Shown piece by piece: positions 59,320 to 64,000 of a stretch of DNA of 64,000 nt (position 1 is its first letter; the number at the start of each line of letters is the position of its first letter). The notes beneath the pieces are model-generated. The model was not told the origin of the DNA, ran no database searches, and saw nothing but the letters and a program-made list of their open reading frames with translations. The DNA comes from Sphingomonas phyllosphaerae 5.2 (GTDB lineage: Bacteria; Pseudomonadota; Alphaproteobacteria; Sphingomonadales; Sphingomonadaceae): contig NZ_ATTI01000001.1 of the NCBI RefSeq assembly GCF_000419605.1, forward strand, positions 2,266,501 through 2,330,500, given 5' to 3'. Position numbers and translations under genes: made by a program.

Positions 59320-59976
59320 ATGCCCGAAGTCATCTTTCCTGGACCCGAAGGCCGTATCGAGGGCCGCTTCGCCCCGGCCCCGCGCCCGCGCGCGCCCGTC
59401 GCGATGATCCTCCACCCGCATCCCAATGCCGGCGGCACGATGAACAACAAGATCGTGCAGGATCTCTACAAGACGTTCCAGCGCCGCGGCTTCGCGACGC
59501 TGCGCTTCAATTTTCGCGGCGTCGGCAAGAGCCAGGGCACGTTCGATAACGGCATCGGGGAATTGTCCGACGCCGCGTCCGCGCTCGACTGGGTGCAGAG
59601 CTTCCATCCCGAGGCACAGACGACGTGGATCGCCGGCTTTTCGTTCGGCGCGTGGATCGGCATGCAGTTGCTGATGCGGCGTCCGGAGATCCGCGGCTTC
59701 ATCTCGATCGCTCCGCCCGCGAACCTCTACGACTTCTCGTTCCTGGCGCCGTGTCCGTCGTCGGGAATCATCATCCAGGGTGCCGAGGACGAGGTCGCCA
59801 CGCCGCTCGCCTCGCAGAAGCTGGTCGACAAGCTGCGCACGCAAAAGCACATCACGATCCACCACGACGTGATCCCGCGCGCGAACCACTTCTTCGAGCA
59901 CGAGATGGGCGACCTGATGAAGTCGGTCGACAATTACCTCGATATGCGCCTGGACCCGAACTCGCCGATCAAGTGA
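59320..59976 (+). CDS. Alpha/beta hydrolase (YfhR/DUF-type)
   Basis: A 218-residue small alpha/beta hydrolase. The opening MPEVIFPGPEGRIEGRFAPA, the oxyanion segment LHPHPNAGGTMNNKIV, FRGVGKSQGTFDNGIGE and the elbow IAGFSFGAWIGMQLLMRRPE are characteristic of the family often found beside cysteine desulfurases in alphaproteobacteria. ANHFFEHEMGDL supplies the catalytic His. Substrate unknown. A hairpin follows (59986-60012). Confidence 0.92.
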   Translation: MPEVIFPGPEGRIEGRFAPAPRPRAPVAMILHPHPNAGGTMNNKIVQDLYKTFQRRGFATLRFNFRGVGKSQGTFDNGIGELSDAASALDWVQSFHPEAQTTWIAGFSFGAWIGMQLLMRRPEIRGFISIAPPANLYDFSFLAPCPSSGIIIQGAEDEVATPLASQKLVDKLRTQKHITIHHDVIPRANHFFEHEMGDLMKSVDNYLDMRLDPNSPIK

Positions 59977-59985
59977 GACTGGCGC

Positions 59986-60012
59986 GAGCGGATCGGCCGC
60001 GCTGATCCGCTC
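59986..60012 (+). terminator. Terminator-like hairpin after the hydrolase
   Basis: Perfect 9-bp arms GAGCGGATC (59986-59994) and GATCCGCTC (60004-60012) around a 9-base loop begin ten bases past the hydrolase stop. A second GC-rich palindromic stretch follows at about 60017-60060. No U-tract. Confidence 0.65.
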
Positions 60013-60236
60013 CTCGCCCGCCGGCCCGGCCGGCGGCGCCGCGCGCCGACCGGCGGCACGGGCTTACCCGTGCCTAGATCGGCATCGACCTTCGGCACCG
60101 TTCCGAATACCCCGGTGATCTGAAACAGGTGCGTCGGCTGGCGCGGTTCCCGATCATGTTGCGCCATCGGCACGGAGGGAATTCGATCCGCCGCGAGGCG
60201 CTAGGGGGGGCGACGCTTTGCCGTCGTAACCGGGGA
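60013..60236. other. Intergenic, no gene seen
   Basis: GC-rich noncoding DNA between two hairpins. It contains a palindromic run CCGGCCCGGCCGGCGGCGCC near 60020 and the homopolymer GGGGGGG at 60204-60210. No coding or RNA feature is supported. Confidence 0.5.
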
Positions 60237-60275
60237 GCAACGCCGCGGCGGGCCGAAATCACCCCGCGGCGTTGC
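60237..60275 (-). terminator. Long hairpin, probable terminator of the threonine dehydratase operon
   Basis: Twelve-base perfect arms GCAACGCCGCGG (60237-60248) and its complement (60264-60275) form a strong stem. It lies about 400 bases beyond the 59-codon gene on the minus strand, past the tandem repeat, with no other gene between. Confidence 0.5.
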
Positions 60276-60499
60276 GGACGCCCGAAGGGCGATGACGGTG
60301 GTGCAACGTAGTCGGAAGCCGCTCTGGATGAACGCGGCGCGGATAGTCGCTTGCGCCACAGCAGTGACCATACGCACGCAACGCTGTCCTACACGCCAGT
60401 GCAGGTCGTATCATGTCGCTGCGATGCGCAAGCCACCCACACTGCCGCCGGCCGAAGCCTCGACGTCCAAACCCCGCGCGCTAACGCCACACGCAGCCA

Positions 60500-60679
60500 G
60501 CGTCTCAACATTCATAACATTCGGGGCCGCAACACGCCCTGCCAGCGTCCCAACAGTCACAACATTCGCGACCGCAACATCCCCCGCCGGCGTCTCAACA
60601 TTCACAACATTCGCCGCCGCAACACGCCCCGCCAGCGTCTCAACATTCACAACATTCGCGCCGCGCCGCGACGCCCTCA
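60500..60679 (-). repeat. Four 45-bp tandem repeats matching the 3' end of the adjacent gene
   Basis: Units start at 60500, 60545, 60590 and 60635, an exact 45-base period. The consensus on the plus strand is GCGTCTCAACATTCACAACA followed by TTCGCCGCCGCAACACG. The 3' end of the 59-codon gene (GCGTCCAGATCAGCACATTC at 60682) is in the same phase, 47 bases from the last unit, and aligns with the unit with a few gaps. On the minus strand the repeat reads ANVVNVETLAGRVAA in one frame against GNVLIWTL in the gene. Confidence 0.8.
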
Positions 60680-60856
60680 CAGCGTCCAGATCAGCACATT
60701 CCCCACCAGCACCGCCGCCATCACCAGCATCAGCACGCCCTTCAGCCGGTCGCGCCGCTTGGCGATCAGCCACGCGCCCCCGATCGCACACGCGAACGCC
60801 GCCAGCATCGCCACCACGGGCGCCGCGCCCGCGACGCCGGTCAGCGCCGGGTTCAT
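60677..60856 (-). CDS. Small two-helix membrane protein
   Basis: A 59-residue protein with two hydrophobic helices (PVVAMLAAFACAIGGAWLIA and VLMLVMAAVLVGNVLIWTL) separated by the basic turn KRRDRLKG. The start MNPALTGVAG overlaps the stop of the threonine dehydratase gene (ATGA), so it is translationally coupled. The function is unknown. Its 3' end is the apparent parent of the 45-bp repeats downstream. Confidence 0.75.
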   Translation of the reverse strand: MNPALTGVAGAAPVVAMLAAFACAIGGAWLIAKRRDRLKGVLMLVMAAVLVGNVLIWTL

Positions 60857-61824
60857 GCCGCGTCTCCCGCCAGCACGCGCGCATAGGCCGCCATGTCGAC
60901 GTTTCCGCCCGACAGCATCACCACCATGCCGGCCGCAAGCGCCACGCGCCCGGACAGCACCGCGGCGAGCGCCACCGCCCCGCCCGGCTCCACCACCAGC
61001 CGCAGGTGCGTCGCGGCCCAGCGTTGCGCATCGCGGATCGCCGCCTCGCTCACCGCCACCCCGGTCGCATCGCGCCGCGACAGCACGTCGAAGGTCAGCG
61101 GCGACACTCGCGTCGTCTGCAACGCGTCACATGCGGTGGCCGGCGGGTTCGCCCCGACCGGCTCGATCCAGCTCGCCTCCAGGCTGCGGCGCATATCGTC
61201 CCACCCCTCCGGTTCGACGACCGTGATCCGCGCATCCGGCAACGCCAGCGCGATCCCCGCCGCCAGCCCGCCGCCGCCGCACGGCACCACGACATGATGC
61301 GGCACGCCCAGCCCGGCCGCCGCCATCTGCGCCGCTACCTCGATGCCGGCGCTGCCCTGCCCCTCGATCACCCACGGGTCGTCGAAACTCGGCACCAGCG
61401 TCGCCCCGCGTGCCTCCGCCAGCCGCGCCGCGATCGTCTCGCGCGATTCGGTGGCGCGATCGTACGTGACCACCTCGGCCCCCAGTGCCAGCGTCGACTC
61501 GCGCTTGGCGGCGGGCGCGTCGCCGGGCATCACCACCGTCGCCGCCATCCCCAGCCGCCGCGCCGCCCACGCGATCCCCTGCGCATGATTCCCGGACGAG
61601 AAGGCAACCACCCCGCGGCGGCGCGCATCCTCGCTCAGGGCCGTCAACCGGTGCCATGCGCCGCGCACCTTGAACGCGCCGACCGGCTGCAGACATTCCG
61701 CTTTAAATGTGACATGCACCCCATTGATTTCTCGGGTGAAAACTGGCGTCTCGGGAAGGATTGCCGCTACCTTGGCCGCCGCATCGCGAACCCCGGCTCG
61801 GGTTGGTTGTCGCATTATCGTCAC
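60853..61824 (-). CDS. Threonine ammonia-lyase / serine-threonine dehydratase (PLP)
   Basis: A 323-residue fold-type II PLP enzyme. The PLP lysine is in CLQPVGAFKVRGAWHRL, the substrate loop is FSSGNHAQGIAWAARRLG and the phosphate-binding Gly loop is VPCGGGGLAAGIALAL. It deaminates threonine or serine, or racemises serine. It lacks the regulatory ACT domains of biosynthetic IlvA, so a catabolic or racemase role is plausible. GTG at 61824 is chosen because GAAAGG is seven bases upstream; ATG three codons later is possible. Confidence 0.92.
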   Translation of the reverse strand: MTIMRQPTRAGVRDAAAKVAAILPETPVFTREINGVHVTFKAECLQPVGAFKVRGAWHRLTALSEDARRRGVVAFSSGNHAQGIAWAARRLGMAATVVMPGDAPAAKRESTLALGAEVVTYDRATESRETIAARLAEARGATLVPSFDDPWVIEGQGSAGIEVAAQMAAAGLGVPHHVVVPCGGGGLAAGIALALPDARITVVEPEGWDDMRRSLEASWIEPVGANPPATACDALQTTRVSPLTFDVLSRRDATGVAVSEAAIRDAQRWAATHLRLVVEPGGAVALAAVLSGRVALAAGMVVMLSGGNVDMAAYARVLAGDAA

Positions 61825-61964
61825 AAATGAACCTTTCGTCGCAAAGGCCACTTTACAATAAGCCCCGGCGATCATATTTCGCGCCTCCGCTGCCCCATGG
61901 GACTTCCAACCGCAAGGCAGCTTTTTGTCACCGTATGCCGAAAGGCAATTGGAGGTCCCTTGAG

Positions 61965-63197
61965 TTGCACCAGCATCATCGCGCGCTGGGGTTAGCGCCC
62001 CTCTCGACCGTCCCCGCCGATCACGTCGCCGGGGCCATCGACATCGCTATTCGGCGACCGGTTCAGCCGGTCACGATCGTTCGTCCGCACGCCGCGGCAC
62101 GGGCCGCCCGCTTCTTCACGGAGAAGTTTCCGGGCCGGACCATGTATGCGGTCAAGGCGAATCCGAGCCCGGAGCTGCTACGCACGCTCTACGACAATGG
62201 CGTGACGACGTTCGACGTCGCCTCGATCGCCGAGGTGCGTCTGGTCGCCCGTACGTTGCCGGACGCGACCCTGTGCTTCATGCACCCGGTCAAGGCCGAG
62301 GAAGCGATCGCCGAGGCGTATTTCACGCACGGCGTGCGCACCTTCTCGCTCGACAGCATGGAAGAGCTGGCGAAGATCGTGTCGGCCACCCGCAGCGCTG
62401 CCGACCTCACACTGTGCGTGCGGCTGCGCGTGTCGTCGGAGCACTCCAAGCTCAGCCTCGGCGCCAAGTTCGGCGTCGCGCCTGACGAGGCCAAGGAATT
62501 GCTGCTCGCCACGCGGCAGGTCGCCGATGCGCTCGGCATCTGCTTCCACGTCGGTTCGCAGGCGATGACGCCGGATGCCTACGCGCAGGCGATGGAGCGC
62601 GTGCGTCAGGCGATCGTGTCCGCGGCGGTGACGGTCGACGTCATCGACGTCGGCGGTGGCTTCCCCTCCGCCTATCCGGGCATGAATCCGCCGCCGCTGG
62701 AGCGTTATTTCGAGACGATCCACCGCGCGTTCGAGAGCCTGCCGATCAGCTATTCGGCGGAACTCTGGGCCGAACCGGGCCGTGCACTCAGCGCGGAGTA
62801 CAGTTCGGTCGTGGTCCGCGTCGAGCGGCGCCGCGGCGAGGAACTGTATATCAACGACGGCGCCTACGGCGCATTGTTCGACGCGGCGCACATCGGCTGG
62901 CGCTATCCGGTCGCGTTGCTGCGCGAACCGGAGTCGACCGTCCGCGATCACGCGTTCAGCTTCTGGGGTCCGACCTGCGACGACATGGACTATATGGCCG
63001 GGCCGTTCCCGCTTCCTGCGGACGTCACGGTCGGCGACTATGTCGAGATCGGGATGCTGGGCGCTTACGGTTCGGCGATGCGCACGGCCTTCAACGGCTT
63101 CACCTCGGACGAGACGGTGGTCGCCACCGACGAGCCGATGGAGTCGATGTACATCGCGTTGCCGCAGCAGGTTACCGGCAACGTCGTGAAGCTGTAA
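61965..63197 (+). CDS. Ornithine/lysine-type PLP decarboxylase (alanine-racemase fold)
   Basis: A 410-residue group IV decarboxylase. MYAVKANPSPELLRTLYDNG holds the PLP lysine, HSKLSLGAKFGVAPDEAKEL and CFHVGSQAMTPDAYAQAM follow, and VIDVGGGFPSAYPGMN and the late FWGPTCDDMDYMAGPFPLP with the catalytic Cys identify ornithine decarboxylase-type enzymes. TTG at 61965 is preferred because GGAGG lies nine bases before it; an ATG ten codons upstream lacks a site. It makes putrescine (or cadaverine) for the next gene's product. Confidence 0.93.
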   Translation: MHQHHRALGLAPLSTVPADHVAGAIDIAIRRPVQPVTIVRPHAAARAARFFTEKFPGRTMYAVKANPSPELLRTLYDNGVTTFDVASIAEVRLVARTLPDATLCFMHPVKAEEAIAEAYFTHGVRTFSLDSMEELAKIVSATRSAADLTLCVRLRVSSEHSKLSLGAKFGVAPDEAKELLLATRQVADALGICFHVGSQAMTPDAYAQAMERVRQAIVSAAVTVDVIDVGGGFPSAYPGMNPPPLERYFETIHRAFESLPISYSAELWAEPGRALSAEYSSVVVRVERRRGEELYINDGAYGALFDAAHIGWRYPVALLREPESTVRDHAFSFWGPTCDDMDYMAGPFPLPADVTVGDYVEIGMLGAYGSAMRTAFNGFTSDETVVATDEPMESMYIALPQQVTGNVVKL

Positions 63198-63222
63198 CGT
63201 AATCACTTCAGTGATCCGGTGG

Positions 63223-63247
63223 CGGCGTGCGGATGTTCCGCACGCCG
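63223..63247 (+). terminator. Hairpin between the decarboxylase and the DHS-like gene
   Basis: Perfect 10-bp arms CGGCGTGCGG (63223-63232) and CCGCACGCCG (63238-63247) around the loop ATGTT. TCATCGTTCGGGTTTTCG follows, with a short T-run. It separates the decarboxylase and DHS-like genes, so they may be independently transcribed or only attenuated. Confidence 0.7.
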
Positions 63248-63305
63248 TCATCGTTCGGGTTTTCGCGTCCCCATGAACGACGTGTATTTCCCTGTGGGAG
63301 CCCCC

Positions 63306-64000
63306 ATGACCGACACCAAGATCAACGACCATCGCAAGGCGGAACTGCTGTCGAAGCAGGTCAAGCACATCGACATCAAGAGCTTCGACGCGCGCCCGAT
63401 CGTCGACGCGATGAGCGATATGAGCTTCACCAGCCGCGATCTCGGTCGCGCGACGAAGATCTACAACCAGATGCTGGGCGACAAGGACTGCACCGTGGTG
63501 CTGGTCATCGCCGGCTCGACCTCGGCCGGCGGCTGCATGGATCTCTATGCAGAACTGGTGCGCAACAACATGGTCGACGTGATCGTCGCCACCGGCGCGA
63601 CCATCGTCGACATGGATTTCTTCGAAGGCCTGGGCCACAAGCACTATCAGGCGCTGGAGGTGCCGGACGACGACACGCTCCGCTCGCTCTACATCGACCG
63701 CATCTACGACACGTACATCGACGAGGAGCAGCTGCAGGACTGCGACCACACGATCTACGAGATCTGCAACCGCATCGAGCCGAAGGCTTACAGCAGCCGC
63801 GCGTTCATCCGTGAGATGGGCAAGTATCTCGTCGAGAACGGCAAGAAGGAGAACAGCCTCGTCAAGCTCGCCTATGAGCATGACGTGCCGATCTTCTGCC
63901 CGGCCTTCGTGGACAGCTCGGCAGGCTTCGGCCTCGTCAAGCATCAGGTCGACAATGCCAAGGCTGGCAAGCCGTACCTGATGATCGACGCGGTCGCCGA
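63306..64000 (+). CDS. Deoxyhypusine-synthase-like protein, probable homospermidine synthase (cut by window edge)
   Basis: The first ~231 residues of a deoxyhypusine-synthase-family enzyme. VVLVIAGSTSAGGCMDLYAE, VDVIVATGATIVDMDFFEGL and LVKLAYEHDVPIFCPAFVDS are family NAD- and substrate-binding segments. Bacteria lack eIF5A, and relatives in alphaproteobacteria act on polyamines, making homospermidine from putrescine; the adjacent decarboxylase supports this. GGGAG lies five bases before the ATG. The C-terminal active-site lysine region is outside the window. Confidence 0.92.
   Translation, partial: MTDTKINDHRKAELLSKQVKHIDIKSFDARPIVDAMSDMSFTSRDLGRATKIYNQMLGDKDCTVVLVIAGSTSAGGCMDLYAELVRNNMVDVIVATGATIVDMDFFEGLGHKHYQALEVPDDDTLRSLYIDRIYDTYIDEEQLQDCDHTIYEICNRIEPKAYSSRAFIREMGKYLVENGKKENSLVKLAYEHDVPIFCPAFVDSSAGFGLVKHQVDNAKAGKPYLMIDAVA

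Noticed and set aside
60500..60679. The 45-bp array considered as a CRISPR array
   Set aside because: The units are contiguous with no unique spacers between near-identical repeats, and no cas genes are present.
60411..60884. A minus-strand frame with repeated ANVVNVETLAGRVAA units
   Set aside because: The frame is a by-product of the 45-bp repeat and overlaps the 59-codon gene in a different frame. The rest of it is compositionally random.

Overview
The window is GC-rich (about two thirds G+C), densely packed chromosomal DNA from an alphaproteobacterium, most likely a Sphingomonas-type sphingomonad. Pointers are a CIRCE-controlled groES-groEL operon, a GAAC-N7-GAAC LexA box in front of uvrA, EcfG-type stress promoters, a PEP-CTERM secreted protein, a two-gene ergothioneine operon, a Rieske-free ferredoxin/cysteine desulfurase cluster, and a decarboxylase next to a deoxyhypusine-synthase-like gene for polyamines. 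No rRNA, tRNA, CRISPR array, transposase or integrase was seen. The 4.5S SRP RNA gene (ffs) lies upstream of dnaX.

Layout. 1-5 kb: the tail of a chemotaxis receptor, an alpha/beta hydrolase, a DUF815 ATPase, mannose-1-phosphate guanylyltransferase, a DUF3429 membrane protein and a Uma2-fold protein. 5-15 kb: groEL/groES, a MATE exporter, SppA, a GNAT acetyltransferase, egtB-egtD, a cobalamin adenosyltransferase, a HIG1-type membrane protein and GluQ. 15-24 kb: oligopeptidase B, DedA, a thioesterase followed by about 0.7 kb of degenerate repeats, then transaldolase, transketolase, ribose-5-phosphate isomerase and a sterol-desaturase-family protein. 24-33 kb: the PEP-CTERM protein, uvrA, a partial second uvrA tail, an AT-rich foreign ATPase gene and an HTH/DUF3597 fusion. 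33-45 kb: GST, BolA, a DnaJ-domain protein, a ClpP-like protease, sdhCDA without sdhB, two tandem soluble chemotaxis receptors, SDR, PrmA, a TIGR02117 protein and pirin. 45-64 kb: nusB, a DUF892 stress protein, hisGD, thiL, a proton-pumping pyrophosphatase, ybaB-dnaX-ffs, the ferredoxin/cysteine desulfurase operon, a threonine dehydratase, and the polyamine pair at the right edge.

How the genes work together. tal, tkt and rpiA make up much of the non-oxidative pentose phosphate pathway. Two adjacent cysteine desulfurases plus a [2Fe-2S] ferredoxin overlap by ATGA and look like a sulfur-mobilising operon. egtB and egtD form the short ergothioneine pathway. The window is mostly housekeeping, and its accessory content is concentrated at 29.2-31.1 kb.

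The most unusual signal is structural. At four places the DNA just downstream of a gene is a copy, or a run of degenerate copies, of that gene's own 3' end: the thioesterase (about five units of ~134 bp), the sterol desaturase (one diverged unit plus a 17-bp duplication across the stop codon), uvrA (one copy about 95% identical over ~270 bp, next to a foreign ATPase gene) and a 59-codon membrane-protein gene (four 45-bp units in phase with its stop). Separately, an interspersed palindromic element occurs four times.
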